Assembly (NCBI RefSeq): GCF_003268885.1
Contig: NZ_QLSX01000004.1
Span: 62,001 to 126,000, forward strand
DNA from: Onishia taeanensis
GTDB lineage: Bacteria > Pseudomonadota > Gammaproteobacteria > Pseudomonadales > Halomonadaceae
Length of the DNA stretch: 64,000 nt
Direction of reading: 5' to 3'
Numbering within the stretch: the first letter of the stretch is position 1; each line of letters begins with the position of its first letter. Below, piece by piece: positions 36,432-47,202 of this stretch. Under the pieces are notes generated by a model, which was not told the DNA's origin, searched no databases, and saw only the letters and a list, made by a program, of their open reading frames with translations. Both the position numbers and the translations under genes were made by a program.

Positions 36432-37427
36432 TCAATCGAAATCGATCTCCCAGGGCCGAGGCATCGCCTGCTCATCGCGAGGCACCTTGAGCCAGACGAA
36501 GTGATTGGCATCCAGTCGAGTTTCGCCGCTCCAGCGATAGGCCACCAGGCGGCCAAACTTGACCGCGCTGTAATCGAGGCAGGCCACGTTGGGCGCCGGC
36601 AATGCCGGAATGCCCTCGCACCAATAGTGGCCAATAAACAGCGGCGGCTCGTCGGGTCCGTAGTAGCTCAGTCGGGCACGTTCGCTCGCGCTCAACGCTC
36701 GAAGCTCCAGGTCGCCGGGCAGGTTGTCCGGCTGAAAGACCACATCGCCGTAGGTATGCGGGTCGCGGGCCCAGAAGTGAGTGCGAAAGCTGCGGCGCCG
36801 GAAACCGTCTCCTGAGTGAATCTCCAGGTTATCGGGCAGCACGAGGTGGCTGCCACGGGTCAACCGGTCCATGATCGCAAAGGCCTTGGTGCCGTGCATC
36901 GCCGACTCGCGCAGGAAGGCTTCATCCATGCGTCCGTCCGGGTGGTCGAGGCGAAAGGCGTCGATCAACGCCTGATCCCAGCAGGCGTGAACCACCCGCA
37001 GGCCGTCTCGCTCTAGAAACAGCGGAATCTGCATGAACCAGGCCAGGGTATCGTCCCACTCGTTCAGGTGATCGCTGTACTGCTCGAGGGTGTCCTTGAT
37101 GATGCGGTTATGTCGCGGAGTATGGGCCCGCAGGAAGCCCCCTTCCGGGTCACGCCGGCAATACGCCAGGGCGTTGTATTCGTGATTGCCCATGACGATA
37201 TGCGCCTCGCCGGCCTCGACCATGCGCCGGGCAATGGTCACCGCCAGGCGAATGCGCGGGCCGCGGTCGATCAGGTCGCCGAGGAAGATCACCCGCCGCC
37301 GCGGATGGCGATAGACCCCGCGCCGCCGGTGATAGCCGAGCTTCTCGAGCAGTGCGGCCAGGGTGGCGCCACAGCCGTGCACATCGCCGATCAGGTCGTA
37401 GCCTTCGATGCCATCGCTCATGGTCAT
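36432..37427 (-). CDS. Metallophosphoesterase
   Basis: A 331-residue calcineurin-like phosphoesterase. Metal-binding motifs are GDVHG at 14-18, FLGDLIDRGP around residue 50, GNHE around residue 82 and VVHACWD near 145. The substrate is unknown. Its ATG lies 1 base after the nadK stop codon (GGGGGATTGAG precedes it), so the two are translated from one message. A link to nucleotide or dinucleotide metabolism is possible from that context only. Confidence 0.88.
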   Translation of the reverse strand: MTMSDGIEGYDLIGDVHGCGATLAALLEKLGYHRRRGVYRHPRRRVIFLGDLIDRGPRIRLAVTIARRMVEAGEAHIVMGNHEYNALAYCRRDPEGGFLRAHTPRHNRIIKDTLEQYSDHLNEWDDTLAWFMQIPLFLERDGLRVVHACWDQALIDAFRLDHPDGRMDEAFLRESAMHGTKAFAIMDRLTRGSHLVLPDNLEIHSGDGFRRRSFRTHFWARDPHTYGDVVFQPDNLPGDLELRALSASERARLSYYGPDEPPLFIGHYWCEGIPALPAPNVACLDYSAVKFGRLVAYRWSGETRLDANHFVWLKVPRDEQAMPRPWEIDFD

Positions 37428-37428
37428 C

Positions 37429-38310
37429 TCAATCCCCCAGCCGGCTGCTCCAGCCGAGCTTGCTGCGACAGACCTCGTAGAAGTTGTGGCCCAGGGGGTG
37501 CACCAGCTTCAAACGCTCGGGCTTCCTGCGTACATAGAGAATGTCGTCGGGTTTGGATACGACCCGAGTCTGACCATCGCAGCTGACGTGGGGATAGGCT
37601 TCGTTGGTCTCGCCGATATGAATGCGGATTTCAGAACTGGCATCCACAACGATGGGACGGCTCGACAGGGTATGGGGAAACATCGGCACCAGGGTGATGG
37701 CTTCAATGCTGGGATGCACGATAGGACCACCGCCGGAGAGCGCGTAGGCGGTGGAGCCGGTAGGAGTGGCAATGATCAGTCCATCGCTGCGCTGGCTGTA
37801 GACGAACTGGCCGTCGATGAAGAGCTCGAACTCGATCATGCGCACCGCCTTACCGGGATGCATAACTACGTCGTTGAGGGCTTCGGCGCTGCCGACCAGC
37901 GCATCATTGCGATAGACCTCGGCATCGAGCAGGAAGCGCTCTTCGATCATGAAGCGCCCGGCCAGTACCTCGCCGACCTTGTCCTCGAGCTCGCTCGGCG
38001 AGATGTCGGTCAGAAAGCCCAGCCGGCCACGGTTGACCCCGAGCACCGGCGTGCCGCTCTTGCACAGCGCTCGCGCCGCGCCCAGCAGGCTGCCATCACC
38101 TCCGATCACGATCACCAGATCACAGATTTCGCCCAGCATCCGCCGGCTGGCTTCCTGCTGGCCGTGATCCAACATCACGGTTGCAGTGCGATCCTCGAGA
38201 ATGACGTGATAGCCGCCTTCATCGAGGAAGCGGATCAGTCGCCTGAGCGTATCCACTACCTTGGCACTGCCCATGCGGCCGATCAGGCCAATGTTCTTGA
38301 AGGTTGTCAT
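37429..38310 (-). CDS. nadK: NAD kinase
   Basis: Phosphorylates NAD to NADP in the cytoplasm. The 293 residues match the bacterial enzyme. GGDGS is at 70-74, the NE/ND motif appears in ALNDVVMHPG, and TPTGSTAYALSGGGP is complete. Followed immediately by a metallophosphoesterase gene. Confidence 0.97.
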   Translation of the reverse strand: MTTFKNIGLIGRMGSAKVVDTLRRLIRFLDEGGYHVILEDRTATVMLDHGQQEASRRMLGEICDLVIVIGGDGSLLGAARALCKSGTPVLGVNRGRLGFLTDISPSELEDKVGEVLAGRFMIEERFLLDAEVYRNDALVGSAEALNDVVMHPGKAVRMIEFELFIDGQFVYSQRSDGLIIATPTGSTAYALSGGGPIVHPSIEAITLVPMFPHTLSSRPIVVDASSEIRIHIGETNEAYPHVSCDGQTRVVSKPDDILYVRRKPERLKLVHPLGHNFYEVCRSKLGWSSRLGD

Positions 38311-38382
38311 GCGCGCTCCCGCCTCATCGAGCCGTCATTATGCGGACTCCCGCCGGGAGCGGCAAACCGCCAGGCAGCCCCC

Positions 38383-39261
38383 TCAAGCCAGCGGCGAGAC
38401 CGGCAGGCGGCGACGGCGCACCCACCACTCGTTGATAGCGAGCGACGCCACGAGGATGGCACCGCCCAGCGCCAGTCGGGATAGATCGGCATCCCGGTTC
38501 CAGAGCGCCAGGTTGACCAGAAGCCCCGCCGGCACCAGCGCATTGTTCATGATGGCAAGCGCTCCCGCATCGACCCGGGTCGCTCCCTTGTTCCACAGGA
38601 AGTAGCCGAGCCCAGAGGCCACCAGGCCAAGCCACGCCAGCACGCCCCACTGAAGCCCAGAGGAAGGCAGCTTAGCGGGGTTGCCGAACAGCGCGAAGGC
38701 CACGACCACCAGCGCCAGTGCGCCCAGGTAGAACCAGCCGAAGATGCTGTATTGGGGCACATCATCTTCCAGGCGCACGGCCAGATGACGGTAGGCCACC
38801 TGACCCAGCGCAAAGCACAGGTTGGCGCCCTGCACCACTAGGAAACCCAGCCAGAAACCGCTATCCACGCCCTGGTAGCGAATCACCGCCGCGCCGATCA
38901 CGGCAAGCAATGCACTGAGCAGGTAGAATGGCGTGAACCGCCCGGCCAGGGCGTCGTCGATCAGCGTTACGTAGAGCGGCGTGAAGATGGTGAACAGCAG
39001 CACCTCCGGCACCGACAGCAGCAGAAACGACTGATAGAAGAAGATGTACATCAGCCCCAACTGCACGGCGCCGATCGCCATCAGCGCCAGCTTGTGACGA
39101 TTGGCCAGCAGCCGCGGCTTGAGAAACGGCAAGAACACCAGCGTGGCCAACACGATGCGCACCAGCACCGCGAAGTAGCTGTCGACCTGACCGGACAGGT
39201 AGGCGCCGATCAGCGAGAACGAAAACGCCCATAAGGCTGTGACGCCCACAAGATAGCTCAT
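38383..39261 (-). CDS. EamA/DMT-family transporter
   Basis: A 292-residue inner-membrane protein with ten hydrophobic helices arranged as two EamA repeats (about 3-133 and 147-280). The ATG is preceded by TGGAG. The family exports small metabolites such as amino acids; the substrate is not evident. It is divergent from the DUF6314 gene, 25 bases away. Confidence 0.88.
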   Translation of the reverse strand: MSYLVGVTALWAFSFSLIGAYLSGQVDSYFAVLVRIVLATLVFLPFLKPRLLANRHKLALMAIGAVQLGLMYIFFYQSFLLLSVPEVLLFTIFTPLYVTLIDDALAGRFTPFYLLSALLAVIGAAVIRYQGVDSGFWLGFLVVQGANLCFALGQVAYRHLAVRLEDDVPQYSIFGWFYLGALALVVVAFALFGNPAKLPSSGLQWGVLAWLGLVASGLGYFLWNKGATRVDAGALAIMNNALVPAGLLVNLALWNRDADLSRLALGGAILVASLAINEWWVRRRRLPVSPLA

Positions 39262-39286
39262 TGGTTAACTCCACAAGGAAATAAAG

Positions 39287-39760
39287 TTGACAAGCATTAT
39301 ACGCGTGCGCGCCCTGCTACCAACCATCAGTCGCCTGAAATTTTCCTCGCGTTCCGGCACTGCCTCGCAGTGCGAGTGGTCCGGCGAAGGATATGGCAGC
39401 GTCACGGTGAGCGAAGACGACCAGGTACGATGCTTCCATGTACGCTTCCATGAGGAGGGCCACTTCGCGCTCGCAGGACAATCTCGGGAAGTCGCGTTTC
39501 GCAACGTCTATCGTTGGGAGCTGGAAGAGGACCGCTTGCGCCTCTTCCATGAGCGGCGCGGTCGAGAAGCGGCCGTCTGGCTGTTCGACCTGATCGAGGC
39601 CGAGGATGGCAGCGGGCTGGTGGCCGCCGCCCCTCACCTGTGCGGCGAGGATCGCTACACGGCAAGACTAGCGGTCAATAGCGATGGCTTCGCGCTCGAC
39701 TGGCGCATCCAAGGCCCGCGCAAGGACGAATCGATCGCCTACCGCTATTTCATTCGCTGA
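39287..39760 (+). CDS. DUF6314-type protein
   Basis: A 157-residue soluble, beta-rich protein resembling DUF6314: GEGYGSVTV, the NVYRWELEEDRLRLFHE strand pair, HLCGEDRY and WRIQGPRKDESIAYRYFIR at the C-terminus. It resembles lipocalin-like folds, function unknown. The start seems to be TTG with AAGGAA 7 bases upstream; no better ATG or GTG is available. Confidence 0.72.
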   Translation: MTSIIRVRALLPTISRLKFSSRSGTASQCEWSGEGYGSVTVSEDDQVRCFHVRFHEEGHFALAGQSREVAFRNVYRWELEEDRLRLFHERRGREAAVWLFDLIEAEDGSGLVAAAPHLCGEDRYTARLAVNSDGFALDWRIQGPRKDESIAYRYFIR

Positions 39761-39880
39761 GCCCTTCTGCCAACGTCCTCGGCATTGATCAGGCGGCGGT
39801 GGGATCTCTCCTGCGCCCTGCCCTCACCGCCTGACCGGTTCTCTTGGCCGACGCTCTTGGCCGGTTTTCTTATGATGGTC

Positions 39881-41563
39881 TTAGCGCCACTTGAGCGACT
39901 CCGAATGCGCCGGGTTATCGGCGTGGGAGTCGGCGCTCAGCACCTCACCGACGCTCTGGGCCTGAGGGCTCGCCAAGTACTCCTCGAGCTTGGCCTCGGC
40001 CTCGTCGCCAAACAGGATCTCGCAGGCCTCTCTGAGCCCGGGGGCCTTGCGGATGTCTTCGGCACTGACCACCAGCGAGATCTTCGAGCGCCGGCGCAGG
40101 AAATCCTCGAGACGGGTAATCATCTCGCGGCGCTGTGCCTGTCGAATCTCGCAGCGCAGGTACTCGGTGCCTTCGATCAACACCTCGGCCTGACGCGGGT
40201 CTTCGCGGATTTCCTCGAGCATGTCCAATGCCTGAGCGCCGTAGCGCCGCCAAAGCCGTGTGCTCAGGGCCTCATGGTGATGAGGCGCCATGGCGTCCAG
40301 CCCCATCAGGCGCGCCTGATGGAAGAATTCCTTGCGCACCGCTCGTCCCGGCTCCCCATACCAGACGTAGTCTGCATAGGGCACCTCGACGCCCAGCTCC
40401 TTGACCGCCGCAACGATCTCGTCGCCGACGTTAAGGCAGTCGGTCAGCTTGCCGCCAAAGATGCTCAGGTGATGGGTAGCGGCGTCGGTATCGATGACGT
40501 GCTTGCGAGAGAGCTGCAGGAAGTCCCGATCGCCCCCCGAGCTCGCCTTGACCGCCAACGGACGCACGCCGCAGCGGGTCGAAATGATGTCGTCCTGGGT
40601 CAGCGGCGCATTCAGCGTCAGTCGCTTGTTGATGTTGTCCAGCACGAAGCGGATGTCATCGTCGGTGACCTTCACCTCGGGGCTCTCTACCCGGGTGTCG
40701 GTGGTGCCGATACAGGTGCGCCGCCCCATGGGAATGACGAAGAATAGCCGGCCGTCATCGGCGAAGAAGGCCAGCACCCGCTGATGCTCGCTGAGCTGCG
40801 GCACGATCAGGTGAATGCCCTTGGAATAGACGTGCTGGTGCTCGGTGCGCTCGCCGCTCAGGGAGTTGTGCTGATCCACATAGGGCCCGGCGGCATTGAC
40901 CACCACCTTGGCGCGAATCTCGAAGGTATCGCCGGTCATCACATTGCGGGCCTGGGTGATCCAGCGCTGCCCTTCCCGCTTGGCGCCCAGCGACTCGACA
41001 TAGTTAGTGGCCGCACAGCCCCGGTCCATGGCACTGCGCACGAAGTTGAAGACAAAGCGCGCATCATTGTCGTGCAGGTAGGCATCGGAGTATTCGAAGC
41101 CGCCCACGCTGCCAGCGATATCGACGATCGGCTCACGGGCCTTGATGCCCTCAGGCGACAGGTAGTGCGGGATCTTGGTGAAGCCATTACCGATGAACCA
41201 GTAGAGCCAGCTACCCGCCCACAGATAGCGCGGGTGGTAGCGGAAACCGCTGGCGATGGTAGTCAGGAATCGAATCTCCTTCACCGTCGACGGAAAGTGC
41301 TTGATCAGGTGGTTGCGACTCTTGCACAGCTTGCGGACCAGCGGAAAGTCATGGCTCTCCATGTACTTGATGCCGCCCCACACCAGATTCGAGGAATGCA
41401 TGCTGGTGCTGCTGGCAAAGTCGCCGCGATCAATCAGCGCCACCTTGACGCCCTTGCCCGCCAACGCCGCCGCCGAGGCCGCGCCATTGATGCCGCCCCC
41501 GATGACCAGGACATCGAAATCCTCTTGCTGCTGGCGGTCGAGATTGTGTTTGCGCAATTGCAT
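39881..41563 (-). CDS. glpD: Glycerol-3-phosphate dehydrogenase, respiratory
   Basis: Membrane-associated flavoenzyme that oxidises glycerol-3-phosphate to dihydroxyacetone phosphate and passes electrons to quinone. The 560 residues start with a dinucleotide fold, GGGING at 22-27, and include the SSNLVWGGIKYMES segment, the VVNAAGPYVD region and the GTTDT motif. The ATG is preceded by AAGGC only, a weak site. It is the last gene of the eight-gene glycerol cluster, 177 bases after glpK. Confidence 0.96.
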   Translation of the reverse strand: MQLRKHNLDRQQQEDFDVLVIGGGINGAASAAALAGKGVKVALIDRGDFASSTSMHSSNLVWGGIKYMESHDFPLVRKLCKSRNHLIKHFPSTVKEIRFLTTIASGFRYHPRYLWAGSWLYWFIGNGFTKIPHYLSPEGIKAREPIVDIAGSVGGFEYSDAYLHDNDARFVFNFVRSAMDRGCAATNYVESLGAKREGQRWITQARNVMTGDTFEIRAKVVVNAAGPYVDQHNSLSGERTEHQHVYSKGIHLIVPQLSEHQRVLAFFADDGRLFFVIPMGRRTCIGTTDTRVESPEVKVTDDDIRFVLDNINKRLTLNAPLTQDDIISTRCGVRPLAVKASSGGDRDFLQLSRKHVIDTDAATHHLSIFGGKLTDCLNVGDEIVAAVKELGVEVPYADYVWYGEPGRAVRKEFFHQARLMGLDAMAPHHHEALSTRLWRRYGAQALDMLEEIREDPRQAEVLIEGTEYLRCEIRQAQRREMITRLEDFLRRRSKISLVVSAEDIRKAPGLREACEILFGDEAEAKLEEYLASPQAQSVGEVLSADSHADNPAHSESLKWR

Positions 41564-41581
41564 GATGCCGTGCCTTTGTGA

Positions 41582-41627
41582 AGTGGCCTTTGTCTTTGTC
41601 GAGTAATCTTTGAGGAGTGGCCTTTGT
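41582..41627. repeat. Repeated AGTGGCCTTTGT in the glpD leader
   Basis: Identical 12-base copies at 41582-41593 and 41616-41627; the core CCTTTGT occurs a third time at 41573-41579. They lie 10-65 bases upstream of glpD, between glpK and glpD. Confidence 0.65.
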
Positions 41628-41740
41628 GAAATGGACTTTATGAAATGACTCGGCCAATAGGACGCGATGCAGACGCAAGAGCCCTCCCCTCGTAACAACC
41701 CTCCCTTTTTTAATAACGCGTCATAGCGAGCAACGCAGGC

Positions 41741-43249
41741 CTACTCCAGCGGCGTGTCCCAAGCCTTGGAGAGCGCCACCGCCCGATGCCAGCGCCGATA
41801 AAGGGCGGCGCGCTCCGCCTCAGGCATGCCCGGCTGATAGCACTGGGCAAGCTGCCACTTGGCGTCGATCTCGGCGCGATCCTTCCAGAAGCCGGTCGCC
41901 AGACCCGCGAGATAGGCGGCGCCAAGCGCCGTGGTCTCGGTGATCCGCGGCACCTTGACCGGCACACCCAAGGTGTCGGCCTGGAACTGCATCAGGAAGG
42001 TGTTCACCGCCCCGCCGCCATCGGCGCGCAGCTCTTTGAGCGGAATGCCGGACTCATCAACCATGATCTCGACGATGTCGCGCGTCTGGTAGGCAATGCT
42101 CTCGAGCACCGCCCGGGCGATATGCGCCTTGGTGGTGCCCCGCGTCACGCCAAGCAGCGTGCCGCGCGCATAAGGGTCCCAATGCGGCGCGCCAAGCCCG
42201 GTCAGAGCCGGCACGAAATAGACGTTGTCATTGCCTGACAGTGACAGCGCCATGCGCTCGGTGTCTGCGGCATCATCGATGATATTGAGTTCATCACGCA
42301 GCCACTGCACCGCCGCGCCGGTGACGAAGATCGCCCCTTCCAGCGCGTATTCCACCGGTTCATCGCCGATGCCCCAGGCGATGGTCGAGAGCAACCCGTG
42401 CTGGCTTGCCACCGGCTGGGTGCCTGTGTTCATCAGCAGGAAGCTGCCGGTGCCATAGGTGTTCTTGGCCATGCCCTCGCCGTGGCAGGCCTCACCGAAC
42501 AGCGCGGCCTGCTGATCCCCGGCGATACCGGCCACCGGCACGCGAGCACCGAAAAATGCCTCCGGGTCGGTCTCACCGAAGAGCGAAGACGATGATTTGA
42601 CCTCGGGCAGGATGGCCGCCGGCACCTTGAGCAGGTCCAGCAGCTCCTCGTCCCATTCGAGGCTATGGATGTTGTACATCAGGGTGCGCGATGCGTTGGA
42701 CACATCGGTTGCATGCACTCGCCCGCCGGTCAGCTTGTGGACCAGCCAGCTGTCGATGGTGCCAAAGGCGAGCTCGCCGCGCTCGGCGCGCTCACGCAGG
42801 CCGCTGACGTTGTCGAGCAGCCAGCGCACCTTGGTACCGGAAAAGTAGGGGTCGCAGACCAACCCGGTTTTGGCGCGGAAGGTGGCTTCGAGCCCCTCCT
42901 CGCGTAGCGTCTCGCAGATACCTGCCGCACGGCGGTCCTGCCAGACAATGGCGCGGTGAACCGGCTCGCCGGTCTCGCGGTCCCACAGCAGCGTGGTCTC
43001 GCGTTGGTTGGCGATGCCGATGCCGACGATTTGATCGGGAAGAATATCGGCGCGATTGAGCGCCTCCTGGACGACCTGATGCGTCACGCTCCAGATCATC
43101 TGTGCATCGTGCTCGACCCAGCCAGGCTTGGGATAGTACTGACGAAACTCCCGGTAGGCCCTGCCCCGGGCGATGCCGTCATGGTCGAAGACCAGCACCG
43201 TCGAGCCCGTGGTGCCCTGGTCGATGGCCAGGATATAACCCTTGTTCAT
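41741..43249 (-). CDS. glpK: Glycerol kinase
   Basis: Phosphorylates glycerol to glycerol-3-phosphate with ATP. The 502 residues match the family. The phosphate-binding motif is [15 protein letters not shown] near the N-terminus; further features are [24 protein letters not shown], the [12 protein letters not shown] signature and [23 protein letters not shown] precedes the chosen ATG. It follows the binding-protein gene glpV by 111 bases. Confidence 0.97.
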   Translation of the reverse strand: MNKGYILAIDQGTTGSTVLVFDHDGIARGRAYREFRQYYPKPGWVEHDAQMIWSVTHQVVQEALNRADILPDQIVGIGIANQRETTLLWDRETGEPVHRAIVWQDRRAAGICETLREEGLEATFRAKTGLVCDPYFSGTKVRWLLDNVSGLRERAERGELAFGTIDSWLVHKLTGGRVHATDVSNASRTLMYNIHSLEWDEELLDLLKVPAAILPEVKSSSSLFGETDPEAFFGARVPVAGIAGDQQAALFGEACHGEGMAKNTYGTGSFLLMNTGTQPVASQHGLLSTIAWGIGDEPVEYALEGAIFVTGAAVQWLRDELNIIDDAADTERMALSLSGNDNVYFVPALTGLGAPHWDPYARGTLLGVTRGTTKAHIARAVLESIAYQTRDIVEIMVDESGIPLKELRADGGGAVNTFLMQFQADTLGVPVKVPRITETTALGAAYLAGLATGFWKDRAEIDAKWQLAQCYQPGMPEAERAALYRRWHRAVALSKAWDTPLE

Positions 43250-43360
43250 GCAATCACCTCGGCACCACCTCGCCCCGCGAACGGGACGAGGAAGCGTCAT
43301 GCCGGTTGACGATAGTCCCTTGGGCGGCCGTTTTGCCGGCCGCCCTCCGGCGATCAAGCC

Positions 43361-45088
43361 TTACTGCTGCCAGGACTGGATCAGTTCGTCGTAGGGGACG
43401 GTGGTGCCCTGAGGCATCTCGTTGTCGAGCTTGGCCTTGGGCGCACCGGGCTGGTTCAGCCAGTACTCCGGGTCACGCTCTTCGTTGAGCTTGGGTTCGA
43501 AGGTAGCGAACACCTTCGCACGAGCCAGTCGCGACATGATGTTGTCGAGATCTCCGGCCAGGTTGTCCAGGGCTTCCTTGGGGGTGACATCGCCGCTGAC
43601 CGCAGGGGCCAGGTTCTGCCACCACAGCGGAGCCATGCGCGGATAGTCAGGCACGTTGGTGCTCGACGGGGTCCACTTGGACTGATCCGGGCTGCGATAG
43701 AACTCCACCAGGCCACCCAGCTTGGGCGCCATCTCGGTCATCTCGTCGGAGAAGATGTCTGAGCGGCGAATTGGTGTCAGACCGGCCATCAGCTTCTCAA
43801 GTGACACCGTCTTGGAGGTGGTGAACTGCGCGTACAGCCAGGCTGCAGTGCGACGATCCTCGGGTGTGGAATCGAAGAAGGTCCAGGAGCCCACGTCCTG
43901 ATAGCCAACCTTCATGCCTTCTTCCCAGTAAGGACCGGTCGGCGAAGGGGCCATGCGCCACTTGGGGTTGCCCTCGGCATCGGTGACCGGCACATCGGGG
44001 CTGGTCATGTCGGCGGTGAAGGCGGTGTACCAGAACATCTGCTGGGCGATCTGGCCCTGGGCAGGCACCGGGCCGGCCTCACCGAAGGTCATGCCCTGGG
44101 CTTCAGGCGGCGCATAGTCACGCAGCCAGTCGACCATCTTGGTGACGGCGAACACCGAGGCCGGCGAATTGGTGGCACCGCCGCGGCTGACGCTGGCGCC
44201 TACCGGACGGCTGTCTTCGTCGACGCGGATACCCCAGTCATCTACCGGATTACCGAAGGGCACGCCGGGGCTACCCATACCGGCCATCGACAGCCAGGAG
44301 TCATGGAAACGCCAGCCAAGTGACGGATCGCGACGCCCGTAGTCCATGTGGCCGTAGACCTTCTGGCCGTCGAGTTCACCTACATCATTGGTGAAGAACT
44401 CAGCGATGTCCTGATAGGCAGTCCAGTTGGTCGGCACGCCCAGATCATAGCCGTAGCGCTCGCGGAACTGTTTCTGCAGGTCTTCGCGCTGGAACCAGTC
44501 ATAGCGGAACCAGTAGAGGTTGGCGAACTGCTGGTCGGGCAGCTGATAGATATCCCCATCCGGCCCAGTGGTGTACTGGATGCCGATGAAGTCTTCCAGG
44601 TCCAGAGTCGGCAGAGTGTAGTCGGCCCACTCATTTTTCATCGCTTTGGACAGGTTGATGGTGGTGCCATAGCGAATATGGGTGCCGATGGAGTCCGAAT
44701 CGTTGACGTAGCCATCGTAGATGTTGCGACCCGACTGCATCTGGGTCTGCATGTTGTTGACGACGTCACCCTCGCCAATGATGTTGTGGGTGAGCTCGAT
44801 GCCGGTCAGCTCTGTGAAGGCCTTGGACAGCACGTCGCGCTCATAGACGTGGGTGGTCAAGCCTTCGGAGACCACGTTGATCTCCATGCCACGGAAGGGT
44901 TCGGCGGCCTTGGCGAACCACTCGAGCTCGGCAGCCTGCTGCTCGCGGCTCAGCGTCGAGTGCTGGAAGTTCTCGTCGATCAGCCGGTCGATAACGGCCT
45001 GAGTGTCATGATTGTCGGCGTGCACTGAGCCGCTGGCCAGCATCACGCCAGCCGCCAGCACAGAGAGTCGCATTCTTGTCGGTATCAT
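43361..45088 (-). CDS. glpV: Glycerol ABC transporter, periplasmic binding protein
   Basis: A 575-residue periplasmic solute-binding protein with a signal peptide (hydrophobic core LSVLAAGVMLASG, cleavage after SVHA near residue 24). It is longer than most sugar-binding proteins and matches the GlpV type of rhizobial glycerol importers: FRGMEINVVSEGLTTHVYERDVL, GWRFHDSWLSMAGMG and the C-terminal DPEYWLNQPGAPKAKLDNEM. It should capture glycerol for the GlpST/GlpPQ complex. The assignment rests on family resemblance and operon context. Confidence 0.92.
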   Translation of the reverse strand: MIPTRMRLSVLAAGVMLASGSVHADNHDTQAVIDRLIDENFQHSTLSREQQAAELEWFAKAAEPFRGMEINVVSEGLTTHVYERDVLSKAFTELTGIELTHNIIGEGDVVNNMQTQMQSGRNIYDGYVNDSDSIGTHIRYGTTINLSKAMKNEWADYTLPTLDLEDFIGIQYTTGPDGDIYQLPDQQFANLYWFRYDWFQREDLQKQFRERYGYDLGVPTNWTAYQDIAEFFTNDVGELDGQKVYGHMDYGRRDPSLGWRFHDSWLSMAGMGSPGVPFGNPVDDWGIRVDEDSRPVGASVSRGGATNSPASVFAVTKMVDWLRDYAPPEAQGMTFGEAGPVPAQGQIAQQMFWYTAFTADMTSPDVPVTDAEGNPKWRMAPSPTGPYWEEGMKVGYQDVGSWTFFDSTPEDRRTAAWLYAQFTTSKTVSLEKLMAGLTPIRRSDIFSDEMTEMAPKLGGLVEFYRSPDQSKWTPSSTNVPDYPRMAPLWWQNLAPAVSGDVTPKEALDNLAGDLDNIMSRLARAKVFATFEPKLNEERDPEYWLNQPGAPKAKLDNEMPQGTTVPYDELIQSWQQ

Positions 45089-45143
45089 AATGACCTCTTC
45101 TTATTGAAGTGCTTACTTGAAGGAGTGACTCCTTCCACCCAGA

Positions 45144-45416
45144 TCACCCCCAACGGATCAGTACCAGCAACCACAGTACCGAACCCGCAAGGGCCCACCA
45201 GATACTCAGGGGCGTGAAGCCCACCACCATCAGATGCAGATAGGCGGCGGACAACAGCCCGATAAAGAGACGATCACCGCGCGTGGTCGAGATCGGCAGA
45301 AAGCCCTTACGCTCGACCGTTGGCTGCACGACCTCCCAGACCGTCATGCCGGCGAGCATCGCCGCAATAACGGAAAAGAAGACAGTGGTCGGCAGCGTCC
45401 ATACCATCCATTCCAT
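45144..45416 (-). CDS. glpU: GlpU-like small membrane protein (DUF2160)
   Basis: A 90-residue protein with about three hydrophobic helices and the DUF2160 signature TLPTTVFFSVIAAML, TVWEVVQPTVERKGFLP and TTRGDRLFIGLL. It is found between the permease and binding-protein genes of glycerol ABC operons, as here. Its exact role in transport is unknown. GGAGGG precedes the ATG, 12 bases after glpQ. Confidence 0.9.
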   Translation of the reverse strand: MEWMVWTLPTTVFFSVIAAMLAGMTVWEVVQPTVERKGFLPISTTRGDRLFIGLLSAAYLHLMVVGFTPLSIWWALAGSVLWLLVLIRWG

Positions 45417-45428
45417 GACGCGCCCTCC

Positions 45429-46322
<894 letters not shown>

Positions 46323-46323
46323 C

Positions 46324-47202
46324 TCAGGCGCCCCCCTCTTTGTCTTTCTGCATATTCATGATCGCGGTGTAGAACACCCAACTGACCAGCAGGATGATCA
46401 GGAAGTAGATCAGCGAGAAGGCGGCAGAAGGACCGAGATCCTGCTGGCCGATTGCCATGGTGGTCAGTGACTGACTCAGGAAGGTGGTCGAACTGCCTGG
46501 CCCGCCACCGGTCAGCACGAAGGGCTCGGCGTAGATCATGAAAGAGTGCATGAAGCGCAGCAGCACCCCGATCACCAGCACGTTGGTCAGCTTGGGCAGT
46601 TGAATGAAGCGGAACACCGCCCAGCGCGAGGCGCGATCGATACGTGCCGCCTGGTAGTAGGCTTCGGGAATCGAGCGCAGACCGCTATAGCACAAAAGCG
46701 CGATCAGCGGCGTCCAGTGCCAGACGTCCATGATGATGATGGTGCCCCACGCATCCACCGCGCTGCGGGTGATGTTGTACTCGTAGCCCAGCTCGCGAAG
46801 CCCCCAGCCCATCAGGCCGATGTCGCCACGGGTAAAGATCTGCCAGATGCTGCCCACCACGTTCCAGGGAATCAGCAGCGGCAGCGTCACCAGGATCAGT
46901 ACCGCCGAAGCCTGCCAGCCCTTCTTGGGCATCAGCAGGGCAATGCCGATACCCAGCGGCACCTGAATGCAGAGCACCGTCAGCGAAAAGGCGAACTGGC
47001 GCAGCAACGCCGACTGCAGGGTCGGATCGTTGAGCATTTGCACGAACCATTCGGTGCCGGTGAAAAAGCGGGTGTTGGCATCGAACACGTCCTGCACCGA
47101 ATAGTTGACGACGGTCATCAACGGAATGATCGCCGAGAAGGCCACCAGCGCCAGCATCGGCAGGATCAGCAGCCAGGCCTTGTTGTCGTAGACCTTATTC
47201 AT
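46324..47202 (-). CDS. glpP: Glycerol ABC transporter permease
   Basis: A 292-residue permease of the MalF/UgpA type with six helices. The EAA loop reads SIPEAYYQAARIDRASRWAVFRFIQLP. It pairs with GlpQ. The chosen ATG lies 8 bases inside the end of glpT, so translation is coupled. The 32 in-frame codons upstream belong to the glpT frame region and are not needed. Confidence 0.93.
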   Translation of the reverse strand: MNKVYDNKAWLLILPMLALVAFSAIIPLMTVVNYSVQDVFDANTRFFTGTEWFVQMLNDPTLQSALLRQFAFSLTVLCIQVPLGIGIALLMPKKGWQASAVLILVTLPLLIPWNVVGSIWQIFTRGDIGLMGWGLRELGYEYNITRSAVDAWGTIIIMDVWHWTPLIALLCYSGLRSIPEAYYQAARIDRASRWAVFRFIQLPKLTNVLVIGVLLRFMHSFMIYAEPFVLTGGGPGSSTTFLSQSLTTMAIGQQDLGPSAAFSLIYFLIILLVSWVFYTAIMNMQKDKEGGA

